A DNA stretch of 64,000 bases from Oxalobacteraceae bacterium OTU3CAMAD1 (GTDB lineage: Bacteria; Pseudomonadota; Gammaproteobacteria; Burkholderiales; Burkholderiaceae_D), in NCBI GenBank assembly GCA_024123915.1, contig CP099650.1, positions 6,882,001-6,946,000 of the forward strand. The letters run 5' to 3'. Below, piece by piece: positions 28,464 through 37,122 of this stretch (positions are counted from its first letter, which is position 1; every line of letters begins with the position of its first letter). The position numbers and the translations under genes are program-made. Below the pieces are notes generated by a model. That model did no database searches, was not told where the DNA came from, and saw nothing but the letters and a program-made list of their open reading frames with translations.

Positions 28464-28541
28464 CAGACCACTCCTCACGAATCACTCTTCAAGTTGATCA
28501 GGCCGGATCCCAAAAAACCACGATCCCCGGCTTCCTGTGCG

Positions 28542-28584
28542 TTGCTTTTCAAACGGGTATGCCATTATACTTGTTATCGATAAC
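28542..28584 (+). promoter_or_regulatory. kduI promoter with operator GTTATCGATAAC, copy 2
   Basis: TTGCTT (28542-28547) and TATACT (28566-28571), 18 bases apart, form a good sigma-70 promoter. The palindrome GTTATCGATAAC (28573-28584) follows immediately and would cover the transcription start, as expected for repression. The same site lies in the divergent GH43 promoter region and recurs at 26700. Confidence 0.65.
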
Positions 28585-28618
28585 AGATATCAGTAGAATT
28601 CATTGCCAGGAGACCCAG

Positions 28619-29467
28619 ATGTACGAAAAAATATTTCATGCCACTCATCCGGACATGATGACGCAAGTTAGCAATGAACAGTTACGCGAGCGCTATTTAA
28701 TCAGCAACCTGTTCGTCAGCGACCGGATCAAGCTCAATTACTGCCACCACGAGCGGTTCGTGATCGGCGGCGCCGCGCCCGTCGCCGAGGCGATCAAGCT
28801 GCCGACGCACACGGAGCCGGTCTCCGCGCTGGGCCAGCCCTTCCTGTCGCGCCGCGAGCTGGGCGTGATCAACGTCGCCGGCGGCGCCGGCCGCATCACC
28901 GTCGACGGCCAAACCTTCGACATGGCGCCGCTCGACGGCCTGTATATCCCGATGGGCAGCAACGATGTCAGCTTCGAATCGGTCGATGCGGCCAATCCGG
29001 CGCGCTTCTACCTAGCCTCGACGCCGGCCCACGCCCGCCACGAACTGACCAAGATCACGCACGCCCAGGCCGTTCCGCTGGAGCGCGGCAGCGCCGAGAC
29101 ATCGAACGCCCGCACCATTTATCAGTACGTGATTCCCGGCGTGTGCAAGTCGGCGCAACTGCTGCTCGGCTTGACGATACTGAAGACCGGCAGCGTCTGG
29201 AACACGATGCCGCCGCACCTGCACGACCGCCGCTCGGAGGTCTATTTCTACTTCAACCTCGACGAGCAGCAGCGCATCTTCCACTTCATGGGGGAGCCGG
29301 ATTCGGCGCGCCACATCATCGTCGCCAACGAAGAAGCGGTGGTCTCGCCGCCGTGGTCGATCCACATGGGTTCTGGCACGGCCAACTACGCCTTCATCTG
29401 GGCCATGGGCGGCGAAAACCTCGACTACACCGACATGAACGTGCTCGATATCTGTCAGCTGAAATAA
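28619..29467 (+). CDS. kduI: 5-dehydro-4-deoxy-D-glucuronate isomerase
   Basis: A 282-residue cupin enzyme starting [14 protein letters not shown] behind CAGGAG. It converts 5-keto-4-deoxyuronate, the spontaneous form of unsaturated uronic acid, to 2,5-diketo-3-deoxygluconate. The metal-binding residues are in [18 protein letters not shown] and [11 protein letters not shown]. Length is close to the E. coli enzyme (278). It heads the run kduI-kduD-mutarotase-AGE-GH97-MFS-GH88 and is preceded by the shared operator. Confidence 0.96.
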   Translation: MYEKIFHATHPDMMTQVSNEQLRERYLISNLFVSDRIKLNYCHHERFVIGGAAPVAEAIKLPTHTEPVSALGQPFLSRRELGVINVAGGAGRITVDGQTFDMAPLDGLYIPMGSNDVSFESVDAANPARFYLASTPAHARHELTKITHAQAVPLERGSAETSNARTIYQYVIPGVCKSAQLLLGLTILKTGSVWNTMPPHLHDRRSEVYFYFNLDEQQRIFHFMGEPDSARHIIVANEEAVVSPPWSIHMGSGTANYAFIWAMGGENLDYTDMNVLDICQLK

Positions 29468-29476
29468 GGAGCATCG

Positions 29477-30232
29477 ATGTCCGAACTGTTTAACTTGACC
29501 GGCCGCACGGCGCTCGTCACCGGCGCCAACACCGGACTCGGCCAGGCGATCGCGATCGCGCTGGCAGGCGCCGGCGCCGACATCGTCGCCGCCGGCCGCA
29601 GCCCCGCCGACGACACCGCCGCGCAAGTCCAGGCGCTGGGCCGCCGCTTTCTGTTCGTGCGCGCCGATTTCGGCTCCACCGAGCCGGTGCAGCGCGTGGT
29701 GGAGGAGGCGATCGCCTTCAACGGCCAGCTGGATATCCTGGTCAATAACGCCGGCACCATCCACCGCGCCGACAGTCTCGACGTCACCGAGGAAAACTGG
29801 GATGCGGTCATGAACACCAATCTGCGCACCGTCTTCTTCCTGTCGCAGGCGGTGGCCAGGCACATGGCGACGCGCCACGGCGGCAAGATCATCAACGTCG
29901 CCTCGCTGCTGTCGTTCCAGGGCGGCATCCGCGTGCCGGCCTACGCCGCCAGCAAGAGCGCGCTGGCCGGACTGACGCGCGCGCTGGCCAACGAATGGGC
30001 GACCAAGGGCATCAACGTCAACGCGCTGGCGCCGGGCTACTTCGAAACCAACAACACCACCGCGCTGCGCGAGGACGCCCAGCGCTCCGAGGCGATACTG
30101 GCGCGCATCCCGGCCGGACGCTGGGGCAAGCCGGACGACCTGGCCGGCGCGGCGATGTTCCTGGCCGGCCGCGCCAGCGACTATGTGCACGGCATCACCC
30201 TGCCGGTGGACGGCGGATGGCTGGCGCGATGA
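29477..30232 (+). CDS. kduD: 2-deoxy-D-gluconate / 2-dehydro-3-deoxy-D-gluconate dehydrogenase
   Basis: A 251-residue short-chain dehydrogenase. The nucleotide-binding GANTGLGQAIA, the NNAGTIHRADS segment and the catalytic YAASKSALAGL are clear; the length and adjacency to kduI identify KduD. It reduces 2,5-diketo-3-deoxygluconate to KDG. The stop overlaps the next start (ATGA). KDG kinase and aldolase genes are not in the window and must lie elsewhere. Confidence 0.93.
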   Translation: MSELFNLTGRTALVTGANTGLGQAIAIALAGAGADIVAAGRSPADDTAAQVQALGRRFLFVRADFGSTEPVQRVVEEAIAFNGQLDILVNNAGTIHRADSLDVTEENWDAVMNTNLRTVFFLSQAVARHMATRHGGKIINVASLLSFQGGIRVPAYAASKSALAGLTRALANEWATKGINVNALAPGYFETNNTTALREDAQRSEAILARIPAGRWGKPDDLAGAAMFLAGRASDYVHGITLPVDGGWLAR

Positions 30233-31308
30233 ACGATACGAACCGCATGAGTGAACGGGCTGAAAAAGAAACGCGCCGCGCGTGGCAACTGGCGTGGGAC
30301 TTCGGCCGCGCCGAGGTGCAGGCCCTGGGCGGCATGCTCGGCCCGGTGAGCCTGCGGCTCGACGACGAGCGCGAGCTCGACATCATGCACGTGGCGCCAT
30401 GGGCCAGCACCACCGGCGCCGCCGCCCTGCCCGGCCTGCTGCGGCGCATGCGCGGCGAATGGCCGTGCGTGCCCTTCGGCCGCACCGACGATCCCGGCGC
30501 CCTGCCGTCCGGCTGGCTGCGCACCATAGACAATGACAGAGCCAGCGGCGACGAGTGGATGCACGGCTACGCCGCCAACCACCACTGGCACTGCATTGAG
30601 GCCACGCCGCACCGCGTGCACCTGGCGATCGACTACCCGGCCGGCAGCGCAATCGCTCGCGTCGAACGGGTGATCGCGGTCGATCCGCGCGCCGCCGCGC
30701 TCGATATCAGCCTGGGCATCTGGTCGCGCCGCCCATCGCGCATACCGGTCGGCCTGCATCCGACCTTCCGCATTCCGCCCACGCCGGGACGGGTGAAGGT
30801 GGTGCTCGGCGAGCACGCCGGCATCCACAGCTATCCGACCGCCGCGCCCGGCGCCGTGTCGCGCCTGGTGCCCGACACGCGCTCCGGTTCGCTGTCGGCC
30901 ATGGCCGGCGTCGATGGCGCACTCGATCTGGCGCAATTGCCGCTGATGATGCCGACCGAGGAGCTGATGCAGGTGAGCACCCTGGCGGCCACGGACGGGG
31001 CGCCGCCGTTCGCGCTGCACTACCTCGATTACGACGCCTGCGTCGGCATGTGGTGGGACACCGTGCAATTGCCGGACCTGATGCTGTGGATCAGCAACGG
31101 CGGCCGCATCAATTACCCGTGGATGAGCCGCCATCTGGCGATCGGCGCCGAGCCGGTCAACAGCCTGTTCGACCTGGGCCGCGTCGCCCGCGCGCCGGCC
31201 GGCCATCCGCTGGAAGACAGGCTCGGCGTCGCGCTGCGGCCGGAAGAACCGTGGCACACGCGCTACCGCATCGCCGCCTGGCCCAACGCCACGCCCCCCA
31301 CCCGCTAA
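30229..31308 (+). CDS. aldose 1-epimerase-like (galactose mutarotase fold) protein
   Basis: A 359-residue cytoplasmic protein whose start overlaps the kduD stop. The order of strands, a His in PVGLHPTFRIP and the late LWISNGGRINYPW with Glu in AIGAEP recall the galactose-mutarotase superfamily, but the standard aldose epimerase motifs are weak. By position it may epimerise or otherwise process a sugar released by the locus. The specific function is not recognised. Confidence 0.6.
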   Translation: MNDTNRMSERAEKETRRAWQLAWDFGRAEVQALGGMLGPVSLRLDDERELDIMHVAPWASTTGAAALPGLLRRMRGEWPCVPFGRTDDPGALPSGWLRTIDNDRASGDEWMHGYAANHHWHCIEATPHRVHLAIDYPAGSAIARVERVIAVDPRAAALDISLGIWSRRPSRIPVGLHPTFRIPPTPGRVKVVLGEHAGIHSYPTAAPGAVSRLVPDTRSGSLSAMAGVDGALDLAQLPLMMPTEELMQVSTLAATDGAPPFALHYLDYDACVGMWWDTVQLPDLMLWISNGGRINYPWMSRHLAIGAEPVNSLFDLGRVARAPAGHPLEDRLGVALRPEEPWHTRYRIAAWPNATPPTR

Positions 31309-31321
31309 GGAGAACCGGACC

Positions 31322-32536
31322 ATGCATCCCGACTTTCGCTCGCGCGACATGCTGCTGTCGCACATTGCGCACACCATGCGGTTCTACCACCCGCGCTGCA
31401 TCGACCCGAGCGGTGGATTCTTCCACTTCTTCCTGGACGACGGCACCGTCTACGACCACCACACGCGGCACCTGGTCAGCAGCACGCGTTTCGTCTTCAA
31501 CTACGCCAAAGCCTACCGCCAGTTCCGCGACCCGGCCTATCTGGAAGCGGTACACCACGGGGTCGCCTTCCTGCGCAACGTGCACCGCAACGCGCGCACC
31601 GGCGGCTACGCGTGGCAGTTGTCGTGGCGCGACGGCAAGAAGCAGGTCACCGACGGCGACAACCATTGCTACGGCCTGGCGTTCGTGCTGCTGGCGTACT
31701 CGCAGGCGCTGGCGGCCGGCATCACGGAGGCGCGTGTCTATATGAAGGAGACGTTCGATCTGATGGAGAAGCGCTTCTGGCAGCCCGAACACGGGCTGTA
31801 CGCCGACCAGGCCAGCGCCGACTGGCGCGTGCTCGATCCGTATCGCGGGCAGAACGCCAATATGCATGCTTGCGAGGCGCTGATCGCCTCCTTCGAGGCG
31901 TCGGGCGAGACGCATTATCTGCAGCGCGCCGTCACCCTGGCGCGCAATATCACGATGCGCCAGGCCGGGCTGGCCGGCGGCATGATTTGGGAACACTATC
32001 AGGCCGACTGGTCGGTGGACTGGCACTACAACCGCCACGACAAGAGCAACATCTTCCGTCCGTGGGGTTACCAGCCGGGGCATCTGACCGAATGGGCCAA
32101 GCTGCTGTTGCAGCTGGAGCGGCATCCGGTGGCGCTCGACGGCGAGGTTGAGTGGATGGCGCCACGCGCCGCGCAATTGTTCGACATTGCGCTGGGCAAG
32201 GCGTGGGATGCGGAGCATGGGGGGATTTTCTATGGCTTCGGGCCTGCGGACGAGATTTGCGATGGCGACAAGTATTTCTGGGTGCAGGCCGAGAGTTTCG
32301 CGGCGGCGGCCATGCTGGCCGAGCGAACCGGCGATCCGAGGTATTGGGATTGGTACGACAAGATCTGGGCGTATAGCTGGGAGCACTTTGTCGACCACGA
32401 ACATGGCGCGTGGTACCGGGTGCTGGGTCCATCGAACGCCAAGCTCAGTAATCAGAAGAGCCCGGCCGGGAAGGTGGATTACCACACGATGGGCGCATGT
32501 TATGAGGTGCTCAATCTGATCGCAAGCGAGCCCTGA
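31322..32536 (+). CDS. AGE-family epimerase/isomerase
   Basis: A 404-residue alpha6/alpha6-barrel protein with AAGGAGA upstream. The family histidines appear in TRFVFNYAKAY, DGDNHCYGLAF, NANMHACEALI and VDYHTMGACYE, and RPWGYQPGHLTEWAKLL is typical of the YihS/mannose isomerase branch rather than GlcNAc 2-epimerase. It probably interconverts an aldose and a ketose (mannose, glucose or a related hexose) set free in the cell by the locus. Confidence 0.85.
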   Translation: MHPDFRSRDMLLSHIAHTMRFYHPRCIDPSGGFFHFFLDDGTVYDHHTRHLVSSTRFVFNYAKAYRQFRDPAYLEAVHHGVAFLRNVHRNARTGGYAWQLSWRDGKKQVTDGDNHCYGLAFVLLAYSQALAAGITEARVYMKETFDLMEKRFWQPEHGLYADQASADWRVLDPYRGQNANMHACEALIASFEASGETHYLQRAVTLARNITMRQAGLAGGMIWEHYQADWSVDWHYNRHDKSNIFRPWGYQPGHLTEWAKLLLQLERHPVALDGEVEWMAPRAAQLFDIALGKAWDAEHGGIFYGFGPADEICDGDKYFWVQAESFAAAAMLAERTGDPRYWDWYDKIWAYSWEHFVDHEHGAWYRVLGPSNAKLSNQKSPAGKVDYHTMGACYEVLNLIASEP

Positions 32537-32579
32537 CAGTCTACAATCGATCCATAAGACAACTATAAACGAGACAAGA

Positions 32580-34613
32580 ATGAATACACTGGCCCACACA
32601 AGCCACGCGTTACTACGGAGACACGTAGGGCGGATTAGGCGGAACGCCGTAATCGGCCATCTTCGAACCGTCGGCGACGCATGCATTGGCGGATTACGCT
32701 GCGCTAATCCGCCCTACGTGTCTCCGCGCATGATCTTGGTTCTGCTGCTTGCGGTTGCTGCGCAGAGCCACGCGGCGGAGCAACAGCATCTGGCCACCGT
32801 GCAGTCGCCCGATAAGAACCTGCAGTACATCTTCTATCAAACCACGGCAGCCACCGGCGAGCGGCAGCTGTATTACCGCGTCAACTACAAACACAAGCCC
32901 GTCATCCTCGATTCGCTGCTGGACCTGCAACTGGACAACCACCTGTCCGAAAGCTCGATGGCGCTCAAAATCGACCGCCACAAAAAATGGTTCGACAACC
33001 TGGCCATCACCGGCAACAGCACCACCACCCACGCCGCCACCTGGAAACCCCTGCACGGCGAACAAGCCGAGATTCCGGACAACTACAACCAGCTGACCGT
33101 GAACATGGTCAAGGACGACAATCCCGACTACACGATGAAGCTGGAAGTGCGCGCCTACAACGAGGGCGCCGCCTTCCGCTTCGTGTTCCCGGAAAACCCC
33201 AAAGGCAGCTACTACCGCGTCACGCAGGAAAACACCGAGTTCACCCTGCCGGTGGAAACCAAAGCCTGGTTTGCCGGTTGGGCGCAGGCGCCGTACAAAA
33301 AGCTGGAACTGGCCAACTGGCCCGACGAAGCCGAACGCCCGCTGACGCTTGAAGTGCTCGGCGGCATCCACGTCGCCCTGCTCGAAGCGCAAATGGTCGA
33401 CTACTCGCGCACCAAGTTCAAACTGAGCAAGACCAAGCCGAACACCATCGTCACCGCGATGCACGACCCGGCCGACCTGATCTCGCCGTTCGCCACGCCA
33501 TGGCGCGGCATCATGATCGCAGAATCTGCCGGCGCGCTGGTCGACAACAACCATTTCATCCTCAACCTCAACCCGCCGTCGAAGATCGCCAAGCCGGACT
33601 GGATCAAGCCCGGCAAGATCATGCGCGTGATGACGCAGACCACCGCCGCCGCCAAGGCCAACATCGACTTCGCCGTCAAGCACAAGCTGCAATACGTGCT
33701 GTTCGACTGGAAATGGTACGGCCCCGCCTTCTCCTTCGATTCCGACGCGACCAAGGTGGCGATACCGGACTTCGACCTGCCGGCGATCATCAAATACGGC
33801 AAGGACCGGGGCGTCGGCATCTGGCTCTACGTCAACCAGCAAGCGCTGCTGACGCAGTCGGATACGCTGTTCAAGACCTACAAGGACTGGGGCGTCAAAG
33901 GCGTGAAATTCGGGTTCGCCCAGGTCGGCTCACACCGCTGGTCCACCTGGGTCAACAAGGCCATCCAGCAGGCGGCTGATGCCCAGATCATGGTCAACAT
34001 CCATGACGATTGGCGCCCCACCGGCGAACAGCGCACCTGGCCCAACCTGCTGACTTCCGAAGGCGTGCGCGGCAACGAGGAAATGCCCGACGCGACGCAT
34101 AACACGGTGCTGCCGTTCACCCGCTATCTGGCCGGTGCGGCCGACTACACGATCTGCTATTTCGATCCGCGCATCAAAACCACGCATGCGCATCAGCTGG
34201 CGCTGGCGGCGATCTACTACAGCCCCTTGCAGACCTTGTACTGGTACGACCGGCCCGAAAAGGAAAACAACGAGCCGGAGCTGGAATTCTGGGACAAGAT
34301 TCCGGTGAGCTGGGACCAGAGCAAGGTTATCTCGGGCAAGCCGGGAGAATCCGTCACGGTCGCGCGCCGCAGCGGCGCCGACTGGTTCATCGGCGCCATC
34401 ACCAACAACGATGCGCGCAACGTCAGCATTCCATTGAACTTCCTGGAAAAGGGCAAGAAGTACCAGGCCACCCTCTATGCAGATGACGCAGCCGCACCGA
34501 CAACGACCAAGGTCGGCATCGAGCGGCGCGCGGTCGATGCCTCCAGCGTTATCGAGGCCAAGCTGTCGGCCTCGGGTGGCGTCGCCATCTGGATCACCCC
34601 GGCCCAGCCATAA
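32580..34613 (+). CDS. glycoside hydrolase family 97 with repeat-interrupted N-terminus
   Basis: Residues about 65-677 are a GH97 enzyme: N-terminal beta-super-sandwich, then a barrel with YVLFDWKWYGP, GVGIWLYVNQQALL and MVNIHDDWRPTGEQRTWPN. The position that holds the nucleophile Asp in retaining members reads Gly here (GVKFGFAQ), as in inverting SusB-type alpha-glucosidases. From ATG 32580 (weak GAGA upstream) the frame runs through hairpin repeat D, in frame, before a hydrophobic stretch MILVLLLAVAAQSHA. A start at 32730 gives a clean short signal peptide but no ribosome-binding site. Either start is possible. Confidence 0.85.
   Translation: MNTLAHTSHALLRRHVGRIRRNAVIGHLRTVGDACIGGLRCANPPYVSPRMILVLLLAVAAQSHAAEQQHLATVQSPDKNLQYIFYQTTAATGERQLYYRVNYKHKPVILDSLLDLQLDNHLSESSMALKIDRHKKWFDNLAITGNSTTTHAATWKPLHGEQAEIPDNYNQLTVNMVKDDNPDYTMKLEVRAYNEGAAFRFVFPENPKGSYYRVTQENTEFTLPVETKAWFAGWAQAPYKKLELANWPDEAERPLTLEVLGGIHVALLEAQMVDYSRTKFKLSKTKPNTIVTAMHDPADLISPFATPWRGIMIAESAGALVDNNHFILNLNPPSKIAKPDWIKPGKIMRVMTQTTAAAKANIDFAVKHKLQYVLFDWKWYGPAFSFDSDATKVAIPDFDLPAIIKYGKDRGVGIWLYVNQQALLTQSDTLFKTYKDWGVKGVKFGFAQVGSHRWSTWVNKAIQQAADAQIMVNIHDDWRPTGEQRTWPNLLTSEGVRGNEEMPDATHNTVLPFTRYLAGAADYTICYFDPRIKTTHAHQLALAAIYYSPLQTLYWYDRPEKENNEPELEFWDKIPVSWDQSKVISGKPGESVTVARRSGADWFIGAITNNDARNVSIPLNFLEKGKKYQATLYADDAAAPTTTKVGIERRAVDASSVIEAKLSASGGVAIWITPAQP
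32622..32720. repeat. hairpin repeat element, family 1 copy D, inside coding frame
   Basis: A 99-bp copy, exactly 33 codons, so it does not shift the frame of the GH97 gene it interrupts. The outer palindrome extends five bases further on each side (GGAGA left, TCTCC right). Its centre is the least conserved of the set. It separates a positively charged n-region (MNTLAHTSHALLRR) from the hydrophobic part of the signal peptide. Confidence 0.85.
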
Positions 34614-34625
34614 CAGGAACCCGTC

Positions 34626-35900
34626 ATGACCCAAACCCAATCGCATTTCCGGTTCCTGAGCGTCTTCGTCTTTGTGTACTTCTTTGCGCAGGCGATGAGC
34701 ATCTCGCTGCTGACCCTGTGGCTGCGCAACACGCTGAAGTTGTCCGGCACCGAGGCCGGCGTGGTGTTCGCCGCCAACTTCGTCGCCGCGATGTGCTCGC
34801 AGCCGATCTACGGCTTCATCTCCGACAAGGTGGGCATGCGCAAGCACATCCTGTGGACCGTCAGCGCGCTGTGCACAATGTGCGGCCTGTTCTTCATGTT
34901 CGTCTACGCGCCGCTGCTCAAGGCCAACCTGCTGCTGGGCGCGGCCATCGGCGGCCTTTACCTGGGCGTGACCTTCATCGCCGGCAGCTACGCGATCGAA
35001 TCGTATGTCGACCGCATCGGCCGCCGCTACGGCTTCGAATACAGCCGCGTGCGCCTGTGCGGCTCGCTCGGCTTCGCCAGCGCCGCGATGATGACCGGCC
35101 ACCTGTTCAACATCAATCCCGGCATCAACTTCTTCATCGCCTCCGGCGCCGGGCTGTTGATGATTATCATGCTGCTGGTGTGGCGCACCGAGACCGACAC
35201 CGGCACCGTCACCGAAGCGAACAAGGTCAAGCTGGCCGACGCGCTCGGCCTGCTGCGCGATCCCAAGTTCTGGCGCTTCATGGTGTTCATCCTGGGTGTG
35301 ACGAATCTGTATCTGGTGTTCGACCAGCAATTCCCCAGCTACTTCGCCTCGCTGTTCCCGACGCCGCAAATGGGCGCGGCCATGTTCGGCTATCTCAACT
35401 CCGCGCAGATCTTCATCGAGGCGGGCGGCCTGTTCCTGTCGCCGATCCTGGTCAAGCGCATCGGCGCCAAGAACGGGCTGATGCTGGCCGGCGCCATCAT
35501 GATGCTGCGCATCGGCGGCTCCAGCTTCGCCGTCGGGCCGGTGTCGATTTCGGTGCTGAAGATGCTGCACTCGGTCGAGTTGCCGATACTGGTGGTATCG
35601 GTTTTCCGCTACATCGCCCACCACTTCGACACGCGGCTGGCCTCCACCCTGTACATGGTCGGCGTCAGCTTCGGCCACTCGCTGGGGCTGGCGATCCTGT
35701 CGCCGATGGTCGGCAAGAGCTACGACCTGATCGGCTTCCCTTCGACTTATCTGGTGCTGGCGGGACTGGGACTGGTGTTCTTGGTGCTGTCGGCCTTCGC
35801 GCTGGAACCGACGCCGGCCGAAACGCCGCGCCGCAGCGCCAGCAAGCCCCAGGCTGACCGCGACGCGGACGCCGTCGAGCCACTGCAAAAGACTCTGTGA
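34626..35900 (+). CDS. MFS transporter, oligosaccharide:H+ symporter-like
   Basis: A 424-residue permease with about twelve membrane helices. YFFAQAMSISLLTLWLRNTL at the start, YGFISDKVGMRKH (loop 2-3) and FEYSRVRLCGSLGFA in the middle resemble the LacY/RafB family of galactoside and oligosaccharide symporters. It lies between GH97 and GH88, so it most likely imports the oligosaccharide that the cytoplasmic GH88 then opens. The C-terminal tail is hydrophilic. The substrate is inferred from context only. Confidence 0.85.
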   Translation: MTQTQSHFRFLSVFVFVYFFAQAMSISLLTLWLRNTLKLSGTEAGVVFAANFVAAMCSQPIYGFISDKVGMRKHILWTVSALCTMCGLFFMFVYAPLLKANLLLGAAIGGLYLGVTFIAGSYAIESYVDRIGRRYGFEYSRVRLCGSLGFASAAMMTGHLFNINPGINFFIASGAGLLMIIMLLVWRTETDTGTVTEANKVKLADALGLLRDPKFWRFMVFILGVTNLYLVFDQQFPSYFASLFPTPQMGAAMFGYLNSAQIFIEAGGLFLSPILVKRIGAKNGLMLAGAIMMLRIGGSSFAVGPVSISVLKMLHSVELPILVVSVFRYIAHHFDTRLASTLYMVGVSFGHSLGLAILSPMVGKSYDLIGFPSTYLVLAGLGLVFLVLSAFALEPTPAETPRRSASKPQADRDADAVEPLQKTL

Positions 35901-35916
35901 TCATCAAGGAAAACCT

Positions 35917-37107
35917 ATGTCCGTATCCCTGAACGCCGCCGTCATCGAACCGTTGAAAGGCGCCACCCCGCCCGACCAGCAAAGCCGGCAGATGCTCACG
36001 CGCGCGCTCGACCAGGCGCTGGCGTCGATCGACCGCAACCTGGCCCACTTCGGCGACGAGTTCCCGGCGCCATCGAGCACGGCCGGCGTCTACCCGGCCA
36101 TCGGCAATATCGAATGGACCAACGGCTTCTGGACCGGCATGCTGTGGCTGGCCTACGAAGCGACCGGCGCCCAGCGCTACCGCGACGCCGCCGAGCGCCA
36201 CGTGCTCAGCTTCCACCAGCGGCAAGCGGAAAAGATCAACGTCAACCACCACGACCTGGGATTCCTGTACAGCCTGTCGTGCGTGTCGGCGTACAAGCTC
36301 ACCGGCAGCGCCGTCGCAGCCGAGGCGGCGATGGGCGCGGCGCATCTGCTGCTGGAGCGCTACCAGCCGCGCGCCGGCATCATCCAGGCGTGGGGCGACC
36401 TGAACGATCCCGAGCAAAGCGGCCGCATGATCATCGACTGCAACCTCAACCTGCCGCTGCTGTACTGGGCCAGCGAGCACAGCGGCGACCTGCGCTTCCG
36501 CCAGGCCGCCGACCGGCATATCGACATGGCGGCGCGCCACATCGTGCGGCCGGACGGCTCGACCTTCCACACCTTCTTCTTCGACACGGCCACCGGCCTG
36601 CCGCGCCACGGCAAGACGCACCAAGGCTTCGCCGACGACTCGTGCTGGGCGCGCGGCCAGGCGTGGGGCATCTCCGGCTTCCCGCTGGTGTTCCGCCACA
36701 ACGGCGACACGCGTTTGCTGGACTTGTCCAAGGTGCTGGCCAACTACTACCTGAACCGGTTGCCGGAAGACGGCATCTGCTACTGGGACTTGATCTTCAC
36801 GTCGGGCGAGGAAGAGCGCGACAGCTCGGCCGCCGCCATCGCCGCCTGCGGCCTGCTGGAGCTGGCCAAGAACCTGCCGCTGCTCGACCCGCTGCGCGCC
36901 GATTACGAGGCCGCCGCGTTGCGCACCGTGCGGCAGCTGTCCGAACACTACGCGGACACGAGCGGCGCGGCCGGCGGCGGGCTGCTACGGCACGCCGTCT
37001 ATCACAAACCGCACCGCATCGGCATCGACGAAAGCTGCATCTGGGGCGACTACTTTTATTTCGAATCCCTGGTGCGCCTGAGCCGCACGTGGGAACCCTA
37101 CTGGTAA
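35917..37107 (+). CDS. glycoside hydrolase family 88, unsaturated glucuronyl hydrolase
   Basis: A 396-residue alpha6/alpha6-barrel enzyme with no signal peptide. The two catalytic aspartates are recognisable in HHDLGFLYSLS and MIIDCNLNLPLLYWA, and DDSCWARGQAWGISGF is diagnostic. It hydrates the double bond of unsaturated uronyl residues left by polysaccharide lyases, releasing 5-keto-4-deoxyuronate, the substrate of KduI. It thus ties transport to the kdu genes. No lyase gene is in the window. Confidence 0.93.
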   Translation: MSVSLNAAVIEPLKGATPPDQQSRQMLTRALDQALASIDRNLAHFGDEFPAPSSTAGVYPAIGNIEWTNGFWTGMLWLAYEATGAQRYRDAAERHVLSFHQRQAEKINVNHHDLGFLYSLSCVSAYKLTGSAVAAEAAMGAAHLLLERYQPRAGIIQAWGDLNDPEQSGRMIIDCNLNLPLLYWASEHSGDLRFRQAADRHIDMAARHIVRPDGSTFHTFFFDTATGLPRHGKTHQGFADDSCWARGQAWGISGFPLVFRHNGDTRLLDLSKVLANYYLNRLPEDGICYWDLIFTSGEEERDSSAAAIAACGLLELAKNLPLLDPLRADYEAAALRTVRQLSEHYADTSGAAGGGLLRHAVYHKPHRIGIDESCIWGDYFYFESLVRLSRTWEPYW

Positions 37108-37122
37108 CGAGGACATCAACAC

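Noticed and set aside
31322..32536. AGE-family gene as a sialic-acid pathway epimerase
   Set aside because: The motifs are closer to the YihS/mannose isomerase branch, and no other sialic-acid gene is present.
33930..35888. A 652-codon open frame antisense to the GH97 and MFS genes
   Set aside because: Same reason: both sense genes have clear family motifs, whereas the antisense frame has none.
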